From contig NZ_VIVK01000001.1 in NCBI RefSeq assembly GCF_007828865.1, forward strand, positions 744,001 to 808,000: DNA of 64,000 bases. The letters are read 5' to 3'. This document shows, piece after piece, positions 20,582-28,562 of the stretch (position 1 is the stretch's first letter; each line of letters starts with the position of its first letter). The position numbers and the translations under genes are program-made. This stretch comes from Kribbella amoyensis (GTDB lineage: Bacteria; Actinomycetota; Actinomycetes; Propionibacteriales; Kribbellaceae). The notes below the pieces were generated by a model. That model made no database searches and had not been told where the DNA came from. It saw only the letters and a list, made by a program, of their open reading frames with translations.

Positions 20582-21298
20582 TCAGCCCGGCTTCACCGCG
20601 CGGTGGATCGCGATCAGCCCGCCGGTCAGGTTCTTCCACTGCACCCGGGACCAGCCGGCCCCGGCGATCGTGTCGGCGAGCGGCGCCTGCCCGGGCCAGG
20701 CCCGGACCGACTCGGCCAGGTACTCGTACGCCTCCGGGTTGGTCGACACCACCTTCGCCACCACCGGGACCGCCCGCATCATGTACTCCAGGTACCCCAC
20801 CCGGAACGGCTTCCAGGTCGGGTGCGAGTTCTCCAGGATCACCAGCCGGCCACCCGGCTTGGTCACCCGGAGCATGTCCCGCAGCGCCAGCGTGACGTCG
20901 TTCACGTTCCGCAGCGCCCAGGAGATCGTCACCACGTCGAAGGAATCGTCCGCGAACGGCAGCCGGAGCGCGTCCCCGGCGACCAGGTCGAGCTGGGGGT
21001 TGCGCCGCTTGCCGACCCGGAGCATGCCGACCGAGAAGTCGCACGACACCACCTCGGCGCCGGCCTCGCGCAGCTTCACGCTGGACGCGCCGGTCCCGGC
21101 CGCCAGGTCGAGGATCCGCAGCCCCCGGCGGGGAGCGATCTCGGCCAGCGCCTGCGGGCGCCAGTACAACTTCTCCAGGCCCATCGTCGCCACCGCGTTC
21201 GTGCGGTCGTAGCCCTCGGCCACGTTGTCGAACATCGCCGCGACGGCTTCGGGCTGTTTGCTGAGGTCGGCTCGGGTCACCGGTCCAGTGTCCTGCAC
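20582..21298 (-). CDS. menG: Demethylmenaquinone methyltransferase
   Basis: A class I SAM-dependent methyltransferase of the UbiE/MenG family (238 residues) that methylates demethylmenaquinone in the last step of menaquinone synthesis. The family N-terminal motif AAMFDNVAEGYDRTNAV is near residue 20. SAM motif I is ILDLAAGTGASSVKL, and FDVVTISWALRNV is the UbiE-type post-motif. The frame starts with a GTG at 21298; another GTG at 21280 (VTRADLSKQP) is equally plausible. It lies divergent from menF with a 166-bp promoter region between. Confidence 0.93.
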   Translation of the reverse strand: MQDTGPVTRADLSKQPEAVAAMFDNVAEGYDRTNAVATMGLEKLYWRPQALAEIAPRRGLRILDLAAGTGASSVKLREAGAEVVSCDFSVGMLRVGKRRNPQLDLVAGDALRLPFADDSFDVVTISWALRNVNDVTLALRDMLRVTKPGGRLVILENSHPTWKPFRVGYLEYMMRAVPVVAKVVSTNPEAYEYLAESVRAWPGQAPLADTIAGAGWSRVQWKNLTGGLIAIHRAVKPG

Positions 21299-21464
21299 CG
21301 CGGTCCCGGCGGGACGAGCGGGCTGTCTGGTTGGTCACGGCTCGGACCGGCACCGATAACGCGCCGGCGCGGAGCAGGCATACGCTATTGATCCGTGAGT
21401 GCACCACGATGGAGCCCGTCGGCCACCGTGACCCGGGGCCAGAGCGCGAGCGAGGAGTGTTGCC

Positions 21465-22736
21465 GTGAGCTTGTCTGACCCGGTCCGCCCCGGCCACCGG
21501 CCGGCACCGAGTCTGGTCGTCCGCAGCCGGCCTGCCGACGACGTGTCAGAAGCTCTGATGGACCACCTGCCCGACGGCACCGGGCTGGCCTGGGTCCGGC
21601 GCGGCGAGGGTCACGTCGGCTGGGGTGCCGCCGCCAAGCTCGAGGTTGCTGGGAGCAACCGGTTCGCCGAGGCGCAGGCCTGGTGGAAGGACCTGGTCGC
21701 CGGCGCGGTCGTCCGCGACGAGGTCGGCGTGCCGGGGTCGGGCCTGGTCTGCTTCGGCTCGTTCGGCTTCACCGACGCCGATCCGAGCGAACTGGTCGTG
21801 CCCGAGGTGATCGTCGGCCGCCGCGGCGGGACCGCCTGGGTGACCACGATCTCACCGGCCAGCGCGCTGCCGCCCCCGCCCGAGCTGACCCGGTACGAGC
21901 CCGAGCCGGTCGGCCAGGTGGCGTTCGCGGACGGCTCCCGGTCCGGGACGGATTGGTCCGGCATCGTCGCCGACGCGGTCCGCCGGATCACCGCCGGCGA
22001 GCTGGACAAGGTGGTGCTGGCCCGCGACCTGATCGCGCTGGCGCCCGAGCCGATCGACCTCCGCTGGCCGCTGCGGCAGCTGGCCGCGGCGTACCCGAAC
22101 TGCTGGACCTTCTCGGTCGACGGGCTGATCGGCGCGACGCCCGAACTGCTGGTCCGCAGGGAGAAGGGGCTGATCACCTCGCGGGTGCTGGCCGGCACGA
22201 TCCGGCGGACCGGCGACGACGCGCACGACCTGGCATTGGCCGCGTCGCTGGCCCGGTCCAGCAAGGACCTGGAGGAGCACGAGTTCGCCGTCCGGTCCGT
22301 CGCGGACGCGCTGGAGCCGCACTGCAAGTCGATGAACGTGCCGGAGACGCCGTTCGTCCTGCACCTGCCGAATGTGATGCATCTCGCCTCCGACGTCGCC
22401 GGCGTCGCCGCGAACGGCGCGTCCGCGCTCGGCCTGGCCGCCGCTCTGCACCCGTCCGCCGCCGTCTGCGGGACGCCGACCGACGTGGCCCGCGACCTGA
22501 TCGGCGAGATCGAGGGGATGTCGCGCGGCCGGTTCAGCGGCCCGGTCGGCTGGATGGACGCGGCCGGCGACGGCGAGTGGTGCATCGCCCTGCGCTGCGG
22601 CCAGGCGGACCCGGCCGACCCGACCCGGATGCGGCTCTTCGCCGGCGCGGGCATCGTGGCCGGCTCCGACCCGGAGGCCGAGCTCGCCGAGACGAACGCC
22701 AAGCTGGTACCGATGAGAGACGCGTTGGGAGACTGA
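21465..22736 (+). CDS. menF: Isochorismate synthase
   Basis: A 423-residue chorismate-utilising enzyme that converts chorismate to isochorismate, the first step of menaquinone synthesis. The C-terminal two thirds is the chorismate-binding domain: ITAGELDKVVLARDL, ELLVRREKGLITSRVLAGTIRRT, HLPNVMHLASDVAG, HPSAAVCGTPTDVA and GPVGWMDAAGDGEW are all characteristic blocks. A related siderophore isochorismate synthase (EntC/DhbC) is possible, but no siderophore genes are near and menG is next door. The GTG start has a GAGGAG ribosome-binding site seven bases upstream. Confidence 0.85.
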   Translation: MSLSDPVRPGHRPAPSLVVRSRPADDVSEALMDHLPDGTGLAWVRRGEGHVGWGAAAKLEVAGSNRFAEAQAWWKDLVAGAVVRDEVGVPGSGLVCFGSFGFTDADPSELVVPEVIVGRRGGTAWVTTISPASALPPPPELTRYEPEPVGQVAFADGSRSGTDWSGIVADAVRRITAGELDKVVLARDLIALAPEPIDLRWPLRQLAAAYPNCWTFSVDGLIGATPELLVRREKGLITSRVLAGTIRRTGDDAHDLALAASLARSSKDLEEHEFAVRSVADALEPHCKSMNVPETPFVLHLPNVMHLASDVAGVAANGASALGLAAALHPSAAVCGTPTDVARDLIGEIEGMSRGRFSGPVGWMDAAGDGEWCIALRCGQADPADPTRMRLFAGAGIVAGSDPEAELAETNAKLVPMRDALGD

Positions 22737-22738
22737 CT

Positions 22739-23356
22739 GTGCAGCTCACGAAGTTCACGCATGCCTGTGTCCGGCTGGACAAGGACGGGAAGGCGCTGCT
22801 GATCGATCCTGGGTCGTTCAGCGAGGACGCCGCCTTCGAGCGGGCCGACGCGATCCTGGTCACCCACGAGCACCCGGACCACCTGGACGTCGACCGGATC
22901 AAGAACCTCGACGCCCCCGTTTACACCAACGCCGCCGTCGCCGCCCAGCTGACCGAGCTCGGTGACCGGGTCCACGTCGTGGAAGACGGCCAGGCGTTCG
23001 ACGCGGCCGGCTTCGCGATCCGCGCCTACGGCAAGGACCACGCGGTGATCCTGCCCGAGCTCGGCGTCCCCTGCCAGAACGTCGGCTTCCTGGTCGAGGA
23101 CGCGGTGTACCACCCGGGCGACTCCTTCACCCAGCCGGACCGCGCCGTCCACACCAACCTGGTCCCGGTCTCCGGCCCGTGGTTCTCCCTGGCCCCAGCC
23201 GTCGAGTACGCCCGCGCCGTCGACTCCCAGCAGACCCTCGGCATCCACGACGCCCTACTCAGCCCCATCGGCCAGGGAATGTTCCAGCGCTGGCTGGACG
23301 GAGAGTCCGGCCCGTACCACCTGGCCAACCCCGGCGACACCTTCGAAATCGGCTGA
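22739..23356 (+). CDS. UlaG-like metallo-beta-lactamase-fold hydrolase
   Basis: A 205-residue hydrolase. The metal-binding motif THEHPDHLD places His43, His45, Asp47 and His48 as zinc ligands, and YHPGDSF gives the later His-Asp ligands. This is the UlaG/lactonase-like subgroup often annotated as MBL-fold metal-dependent hydrolase. The substrate is unknown. It begins at a GTG 2 bp after the menF stop and must be cotranscribed with it. Its last 53 codons are repeated at 25206-25361, beyond a foreign island, and the first 100 bp of that repeat are identical. Confidence 0.88.
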   Translation: MQLTKFTHACVRLDKDGKALLIDPGSFSEDAAFERADAILVTHEHPDHLDVDRIKNLDAPVYTNAAVAAQLTELGDRVHVVEDGQAFDAAGFAIRAYGKDHAVILPELGVPCQNVGFLVEDAVYHPGDSFTQPDRAVHTNLVPVSGPWFSLAPAVEYARAVDSQQTLGIHDALLSPIGQGMFQRWLDGESGPYHLANPGDTFEIG

Positions 23357-23359
23357 CCG
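23201..23359 (+). repeat. Left copy of the duplicated hydrolase 3' end
   Basis: This 159-bp segment covers the last 52 codons and the stop of the hydrolase gene. It recurs at 25206-25364. The first 100 bp are identical in the two copies; after that about nine substitutions separate them. The two copies flank the RHS-toxin/immunity island. Confidence 0.85.
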
Positions 23360-23763
23360 CACCGCCACCACTCACCAAGCTGCTGCTCGCGACCGACCGG
23401 ACGGCTGCGTGAGGCGGGCGGTGACGCTCGGCGCGTGGGTTGGTCAGTGGTGGAGGCCCGCCGGTCAGGGTTTAGCGCTCGAAGTTGGTGACTCAGCACG
23501 TCGATCGGTGATGCCGAGCCATCGCGAGGTTCAACGGGCGCCCCGGCTCGAACTGCCAAACCCGTCAAGTCGGCGAACCGCTGGCGACCGAAGACCGCCT
23601 CTCAAATCGCGCTGCACGCCTTCCCAGCGAGCGTCGAGCCTTACCTCTTCGCTCGCAGCCATCGCCCTGTCCGCTGGCGCTCATCTGGCGACCTGTTTGG
23701 TAGTAGATCAGAAGATGGACCTCCCACAGCCGCGACCAAGATCAGCTTTTCATTAACGAGCGA
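23357..23763. other. 407-bp stretch without a recognisable gene
   Basis: The interval between the hydrolase stop and the immunity-like gene contains one plus-strand open frame of 115 codons (23409-23756), but its composition is arginine- and serine-rich and resembles nothing known. A short element at 23437-23470 (GGGTTGGTCAGTGGTGGAGG and on) has a relative at 26803-26858. Base composition becomes less GC-rich toward 23763. I see no promoter or RNA gene that I can support. Confidence 0.5.
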
Positions 23764-24243
23764 TCATTCGCCCGCTAAGCGCCACTCAGCTACCAGATCA
23801 GCGCTCACAATCCGAATTACTCCACCGGTGAAGGCAATTTCATGAGCGCATCCAGATTCATGAGGAAGGATTTCATCGAGCTGCACGTCTCCGAGGCGAA
23901 CGGTTTCCGATCGAACGCCGCTGCCCCCAGCTTCCGGCGACACCTCGACCATCAAATTCACCAAGCCCCAGTACCGGACCGATAGACCAGATTCGTGCTT
24001 GAACTTGTTCGGCGCGAATTCCACCTCAGCAGAAAGAGAACCGTTTCCACCCGAAATACTCACGCTGGACAGCGTTAGATCCTTGACGCACTTCGATGCG
24101 GCGAAATCGTAATGATCCGCATCTTGAGCGAACCGACGAGCCCCCGGTGGGAGATCGGGCCCAATGAGTTTCAGTTCCTGGAGATATTTTCGCGGATCCA
24201 GGAAGTACCCGCCATCTATCTCCTCGATCTCTATGAATTTCAC
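23764..24243 (-). CDS. Putative immunity protein of a polymorphic toxin
   Basis: A 159-residue acidic, soluble protein (MKFIEIEEIDGGYFLDPRKY at its start) with no motif I can name. The case for immunity is positional: its GTG start is 3 nt past the TAG of the toxin remnant, with AAGGGGAG as ribosome-binding site, exactly where immunity genes follow RHS toxins. The frame is intact while the toxin is broken, as expected of an orphan immunity gene kept for protection. Codon use is visibly less GC-biased than its neighbours, a sign of transfer. Confidence 0.6.
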   Translation of the reverse strand: MKFIEIEEIDGGYFLDPRKYLQELKLIGPDLPPGARRFAQDADHYDFAASKCVKDLTLSSVSISGGNGSLSAEVEFAPNKFKHESGLSVRYWGLVNLMVEVSPEAGGSGVRSETVRLGDVQLDEILPHESGCAHEIAFTGGVIRIVSADLVAEWRLAGE

Positions 24244-25187
24244 CTAGCACTCCCCTTTGAGGCGCGGCAACTTCCACCCCTCACCCTTGATGTCCTGCGT
24301 TCCCAGCGGTCCAATTCGGCCGGACCGTCGCATCTCCTCCACCGCTTTCCCTTTGAGGCGATTGCAGACGTCTCCCCTGGGACCTCTACATCCACAGCAG
24401 CGTTGCTGTGGATGTCGAAGAATCCATTGCTCCCGAAGGGCCCCTTTTCTTGCCCTCGATAATAACGTGGATCTCGAAGTCCGTACCGTGACCCATCGGG
24501 AACCTATCCAGGCGGCCTGTATAGCCACCCCCCCCAGCCCGATCGGGCCTGAGTATCCACTCCGCTGATTGTGGACCAACACCGGCGTGCCGCCAGCGAC
24601 CACGTAGTGCGTATGAGAACCATCGGTCGTAAGATTGTATGCACGCCTGTCTGCGATCAAAGGCGTCGCCTTAAGGACACGGGTAAACGCAGTACCGAGC
24701 GCCTTGAGTTCGTCTCCGACGAAGGAGATCTCCGGCTTCGACCCGTCGCCCAGTCACCGGTGTGTAGAACGGATGCCCCTCGGTCGCTGTCAGCATGTAC
24801 CGTCGGCCTTCTCCATTCGAATTCCTAGCGGCTACTGCCCCTCAACTACGCTGCCATGGGTGTTCATGAAGTCGCTGAATTCGCGGGCCTTCCTCTTCGC
24901 AGCACGGCCGAGCCAACGTTCGGCATCACCACGGGCCCTACTCACCCTTTCGGCCCCGCTTCCGATCTTGTCCAGAGGAGTCGTCCTCGTCGGCGGGTCC
25001 GGGGTCGGCGGCGGCTGGTTGCCGTTGCGATCCGGTGCCGTTTCGCCGTAACTCGGCTCATACGTCTCCATCAGACCGTCCGGGTCCGAGGCCGTGACTG
25101 GGTTGTTCCCGGCGTATGCGTAGGCGTTGAGCTGCTGCGGGTTGGCCACATCGGCCAGTGGGTCGACCGAGATGAACCGGCCCCGTC
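24244..25187 (-). pseudogene. Remnant of an RHS-repeat / Hint-domain polymorphic toxin
   Basis: Read on the minus strand, the segment opens at about 25175 with GRFISVDPLADV running into NPQQLNAYAYAGNNPV and ASDPDGL, the end of the RHS-repeat core domain. That frame stops at 24832. From about 24790 to 24560 come pieces of a Hint (intein-like) domain: TATEGHPFYTPVTG, VEAGD and then AYNLTTDGSHTHYVVAGG with TPVLVHN. These need at least one frameshift. The final part, 24560-24244, is the toxin tip, split over three frames: GYTGRLDRFPMGHGTDFEIH, GPFGSNGFFDIHSNAAVD and KAVEEMRRSGRIGPLG. One break falls at a run of eight C (24528-24535). The main RHS barrel and half the Hint domain are missing. Toxin activity is unknown. 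Confidence 0.85.
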
Positions 25188-25205
25188 GTTCTCGCTCCCA
25201 CCGCC

Positions 25206-25364
25206 GTCGAGTACGCCCGCGCCGTCGACTCCCAGCAGACCCTCGGCATCCACGACGCCCTACTCAGCCCCATCGGCCAGGGAATGTTCCAGCGCTGGCT
25301 GGACGGCGAGTCCGGCCCCTACATCCTCGCCACCCCCGGCGACACCCTCGAAATCAGCTGACCG
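25206..25364 (+). repeat. Right copy of the duplicated hydrolase 3' end
   Basis: This segment matches 23201-23359, with 100 identical bases (25206-25305) and then scattered changes. It encodes a C-terminal piece of the same hydrolase ending in a TGA at 25359-25361, but with no start, so it is a gene fragment. The frame can be followed a few codons further left (VLAPTAVEYA), so the copy starts near 25187, exactly where the RHS homology on the other strand ends. Confidence 0.85.
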
Positions 25365-25421
25365 TAACCTCCCACCCGGTGTCTTCCGTCTACCAAGGAG
25401 AGGAACGACGAAGGGGGCCGG

Positions 25422-25988
25422 ATGAAGGCGGGGGATCAGGACGCGTTCCGGGAGTACGTGGTCGCTCGGAATGCGGCGCTGCTCCGGACGGCGTACTTGC
25501 TGTCGGGTGATTGGCATCGCGCCGAGGACGTTGTTTCGACGGCGTTGGTGAAGCTCTACACCGCGTGGCCGAAGATCCGCGAGGTCGAGCACCTGGACGC
25601 CTATGTCCGTCGCATCGTGGTCCGCGTCTGGCTGGACGAACGACGCCGCCCCTGGCGCCGCGAAGCCCCGGCCGACCCGCTCCCCGACCCGGACGCCGGC
25701 CGCGACGGTTTCGGCGTACCGGCCGACGCCGCCGACCCGGACCGGTCCGTGGCCGGCCTCACGGCGCGCCGGGCCGATCTGCATCGTCTCCTCGCCCGGA
25801 TGCCGGCGCGGCAGCGTGCGGTGCTCGTGCTCAGGTTCTACGACGACCTGTCCGTCGAGCAGACCGCCGGCATCCTGGGCTGCAGCGAAGGCGCGGTGAA
25901 GACGTTGACCAACCGCGCGCTGGACTCGATCCGCCGGTTGCTGCCGGCCGGTGTCACCACTCGCACGCAGTACGAGGAGGCACCATGA
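25422..25988 (+). CDS. SigE-family ECF RNA polymerase sigma factor
   Basis: A 188-residue sigma-70 family protein. Region 2 covers about residues 5-70 (AALLRTAYLLSGDWHRAEDVVSTAL) and region 4 about 115-170 (LARMPARQRAVLVLRFYDDL then a helix-turn-helix EQTAGILGCSEGAVKTLTNRAL). The form matches the actinobacterial SigE family (Streptomyces-type, TIGR02983), which typically has a membrane partner encoded next to it. The gene overlaps that partner by ATGA. The GGGGGCCGG region just before the ATG holds no strong ribosome-binding site, but AAGGAG lies further upstream at 25397. Confidence 0.88.
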   Translation: MKAGDQDAFREYVVARNAALLRTAYLLSGDWHRAEDVVSTALVKLYTAWPKIREVEHLDAYVRRIVVRVWLDERRRPWRREAPADPLPDPDAGRDGFGVPADAADPDRSVAGLTARRADLHRLLARMPARQRAVLVLRFYDDLSVEQTAGILGCSEGAVKTLTNRALDSIRRLLPAGVTTRTQYEEAP

Positions 25989-26710
25989 CCGACAAGGATT
26001 CCGTCCACCTGCTGCTCGCCGACCTGGTCGAGGAACCGCCACCGGTCGCCATCGACGTGGACGAGCAGATCCGCCGGGGCCAACGACGCCGCCTCCGCCA
26101 CCTGGTGACCGTCGGCGTCGCGGCCGCCTCCGTTCCGGTCGTCCTGCTCGGCGCGTTCCTCGCGATCCGGCCGACGGACGAGCAGCCGGTGACCGCAGCG
26201 ACCCCCACCGCATCGGCATCGTCACCCCGGGAGAACTCCGCCACGTCCACCGAGAGTTCCCGGGCTCTGTTGGCCGAAATGCAGCAGCTGATCCCGGAGA
26301 TCCGCCAGTTGGACAAGCCGACGCTGTACGACTACGAATTCCGCCAGGGCCCGGCGGAACGGGAGATCGTCGCCGGGGCGGACCGGATCTACGAGGGCAT
26401 CGGCCAGATCACCGTGGACATCAGAGTCTCCTCGAAGAGCGCGACCCGGCAGCCATGCTCCGTCCGGCCCAACTTCGAGCCTTGCACGCGGATCACGTCG
26501 TTCCCGGACGGCACCACCGCGTACCTGTGGACCTACACCGTCCCAGCCACGGTCGGGCGCGCGTACGAGGTGCAACTGATCAAGGCAGACGGCACCGGCG
26601 TCTCGGTCTCGAGCGCGGCCCAACGCCCGAAGAACGCAGCAATGCCCGACGCACCACTGTCCCTCGACCGAGTCCTCGAGATCGCCCGCCAGATCAAGAC
26701 GACACCGTGA
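25985..26710 (+). CDS. Membrane-anchored partner of the SigE-family sigma factor
   Basis: A 241-residue protein starting at an ATG that overlaps the sigma gene's TGA. Residues 1-40 are cytoplasmic with a basic stretch RRGQRRRLRH. One membrane helix follows (about 42-62, VTVGVAAASVPVVLLGAFLA), then an exported Ser/Thr-rich linker and a domain of about 150 residues with two cysteines (PCSV and PCTR). This is the layout of a sigma-regulating membrane protein, probably an anti-sigma factor or sensor. The short N-terminus shows no zinc-binding HxxxCxxC motif. The C-terminal domain is not one I recognise. Confidence 0.7.
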   Translation: MTDKDSVHLLLADLVEEPPPVAIDVDEQIRRGQRRRLRHLVTVGVAAASVPVVLLGAFLAIRPTDEQPVTAATPTASASSPRENSATSTESSRALLAEMQQLIPEIRQLDKPTLYDYEFRQGPAEREIVAGADRIYEGIGQITVDIRVSSKSATRQPCSVRPNFEPCTRITSFPDGTTAYLWTYTVPATVGRAYEVQLIKADGTGVSVSSAAQRPKNAAMPDAPLSLDRVLEIARQIKTTP

Positions 26711-26884
26711 TGGCCGGACCGCCAGCACTCATGAAGGCGCGACCCCGACCGGCGTGACGGCGGCGCAGGTCGGGACGGCGGCGTTCGGCGTGGGTGCGGC
26801 TCGGGTTGGTGAGTGGTGGAGGTCCGTCATGGCCACCGCTTCGGTATGCCGGTCAGGGTGAAGCGGCCGACGTGGATCGGATCG

Positions 26885-27712
26885 TCATGAGGTGAACTCG
26901 AGGTCGACGAAGTCGGTGATCGGGCGGTATCCGATGGCGTGGTAGATCTTGTTCGAGGTCGGGTTCGCGAGGTCGGTGTAGAGGCAGGCCTGGTTGCCTT
27001 GGGCAAGAATGGTCGCGGTGACGTGGGTGGTGAGCGCGCCGGCGTAGCCGTTGCGGCGGTACTCCGTCGGCGTGTAGACGGGACCGACTCGGCAGACGCC
27101 GAAGATCGGTAGGTGGTGTCCGGCCATGCTCACCGTGGTCCCGTCGACGTCCCAGAACCAGAGGGTCTTGTCCGCGATCCGGCCGCGAGCCCAGTCGAGC
27201 GTGTCGCCGATCTCGTCGCCGAAATCGTGCACGACCCACTCGGCGGCGAGGTCGACGTCCGCGTCGGCAGCGAGGCGGGGTACGCCGTTTGCCTGGAGTG
27301 GGGTGAGGTCGATGAGTTTGTGGAGGCGGGTGCCTCTGGTCGCGGTCGCCGTGGTGTGGCGGAGCTCGGCCCAGGTCTGCGCGAACGCCTCGGCGGCGGC
27401 CGGCCGACCGGCGACGCCGCGGAGGTCGGTCAGGTGGTCGGCGAACGCGGTGGCGACCTCGGAGGCGTACTCCGGTGCCAGCCCGCCCAGGTACACGCGC
27501 TGCCCCGGAGTCCGCATCGCCGCTCCGACGACGTCGTCGTTGCCGTCGACCACGGCGACGAAAATCGACGAGCCGACCTCGGTGCGATAGGTACCGCGTG
27601 CTCGCGCATCCACGTTGCTGAGGATGACGGTGTGCAGGACGGGATCCCTTTCCAGGAAGGCGAAAACCCTCGCCCGGAAGTCGCCGGCATCACCAGTAAC
27701 CCACGTCACCAT
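26885..27712 (-). CDS. GNAT family N-acetyltransferase
   Basis: A 275-residue protein whose C-terminal half is a GNAT domain: VGPVYTPTEYRRNGYAGALTTHV carries motif A with the RRNGYAG acetyl-CoA loop. YTDLANPTSNKIYHAIGYRP is the typical closing motif with the conserved Tyr. The N-terminal half is a degenerate second GNAT-like domain, as in the two-domain actinobacterial group. I chose the ATG at 27712; a TAGCTT box lies 5 nt before it and there is no ribosome-binding site. The frame is open to 27751. The substrate is unknown. Confidence 0.82.
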   Translation of the reverse strand: MVTWVTGDAGDFRARVFAFLERDPVLHTVILSNVDARARGTYRTEVGSSIFVAVVDGNDDVVGAAMRTPGQRVYLGGLAPEYASEVATAFADHLTDLRGVAGRPAAAEAFAQTWAELRHTTATATRGTRLHKLIDLTPLQANGVPRLAADADVDLAAEWVVHDFGDEIGDTLDWARGRIADKTLWFWDVDGTTVSMAGHHLPIFGVCRVGPVYTPTEYRRNGYAGALTTHVTATILAQGNQACLYTDLANPTSNKIYHAIGYRPITDFVDLEFTS

Positions 27713-27765
27713 CCCCCAAGCTAACCACCGGACGGGCCGAAGCACCTCCAAATAACCAGCGTGCA

Positions 27766-27855
27766 GGTGGACAGGAGGTAGTCGCCCTTACAGCAGCCGG
27801 CACTGCGGATGACGACCGCAGTCAGCCCGCAGAGCCCGACTACCTCCTGTCCACC
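27766..27855. repeat. Nested palindrome between padR and the GNAT gene
   Basis: GGTGGACAGGAGGTAGTCG (27766-27784) and its exact reverse complement (27837-27855) form a perfect 19-bp stem separated by 52 nt. Inside, ACTGCGG and CCGCAGT make a further 7-bp hairpin near 27811-27831. It lies 11 bp after the padR stop. It may simply terminate padR, but the long spaced arms are unusual for a terminator. Confidence 0.7.
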
Positions 27856-27865
27856 GGTACGCGAA

Positions 27866-28495
27866 TCAGCTCTTCGGGGGGTCTGGGATCTCCTGCCAGT
27901 GGGTCGTCATGTCCGGGTGGGGCGTCCAGTCCGGGGGTTCGCCGGCGAAGGAGTACGCGCCTTCCTGGACTCTGGCGTGGAAGGACTTGGTCCAGTCGAG
28001 TTCGCCCTGGTCTCTCGCTGTGGTGATGCGGAACATCTCCAGCACGTGGTTCGGGACGCCTGGGTCCTCCAGGATCTGGCGTTCGGCGAAGGGCGCGGAC
28101 TTGGCGCGTTGTTCGAGCTGGACCATGCGGGACTCCAACGCCGCGAGGACCTCGTCCCGGCGCAGCGACCAGAGGAAGCTCAGCGCGGCCTGCATCTGGT
28201 CGGGCTGGAAGCCGTCCACGCTCCACAGGGCTTTGCGGAGCAGGGTGAAGTACTCGCTCTCGCCGTCGACGGTCAGCTTGTACGAGGTGCGGCCCGGTTT
28301 GTGGCCGGGGCCTTCCTCGAGTTCCTGGAGGTAGCCGTGTTTGGCCAGGGTGCGGAGGCCGGTGTAGATCGAGCCGGGGTTGATGTTGGCCCAGTCCTGC
28401 ACCTTCCAGGTCAGCAGCTCGCGCCGCAACTGGTACCCGTAGGCCGGCTGGAAGATCCGCACGACCCCGAGCAGCAGCAACCGCGTGGTGGACAT
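27866..28495 (-). CDS. PadR family transcriptional regulator
   Basis: A 209-residue repressor with an N-terminal winged helix-turn-helix: LLLLGVVRIFQPAYGYQLRRELLTW, then INPGSIYTGLRTLAKHGYLQ and the beta-wing TSYKLTVDGE. A helical C-terminal dimerisation domain follows (to about residue 170), with a WALRRDEVLAALESRM-like helix. It is divergent from an ABC exporter with twin palindromes between them. PadR proteins typically repress neighbouring exporters and release DNA on binding the drug-like substrate. A TAGGAT box lies 6 nt before the ATG, so the message may be leaderless. Confidence 0.9.
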   Translation of the reverse strand: MSTTRLLLLGVVRIFQPAYGYQLRRELLTWKVQDWANINPGSIYTGLRTLAKHGYLQELEEGPGHKPGRTSYKLTVDGESEYFTLLRKALWSVDGFQPDQMQAALSFLWSLRRDEVLAALESRMVQLEQRAKSAPFAERQILEDPGVPNHVLEMFRITTARDQGELDWTKSFHARVQEGAYSFAGEPPDWTPHPDMTTHWQEIPDPPKS

Positions 28496-28501
28496 GCCCG
28501 C

Positions 28502-28507
28502 ATCCTA
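28502..28507 (-). promoter_or_regulatory. Putative -10 box of a leaderless padR transcript
   Basis: TAGGAT on the minus strand matches TANNNT and ends 6 nt before the padR ATG at 28495. No Shine-Dalgarno sequence precedes this start, which favours a leaderless message. Confidence 0.4.
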
Positions 28508-28562
28508 AATCCGCTGGTCAGGGGTGCGGCGAGCCCCCGCGCCGGGCTGGTACCGGATTTAA

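Noticed and set aside
23409..23756. A 115-codon open frame between the hydrolase and the immunity gene
   Set aside because: No ribosome-binding site, biased composition and no familiar motif; left as non-coding.
23357..25361. A complete mobile element
   Set aside because: Flanking repeats and foreign cargo are present, but no transposase, integrase or tRNA target is visible.
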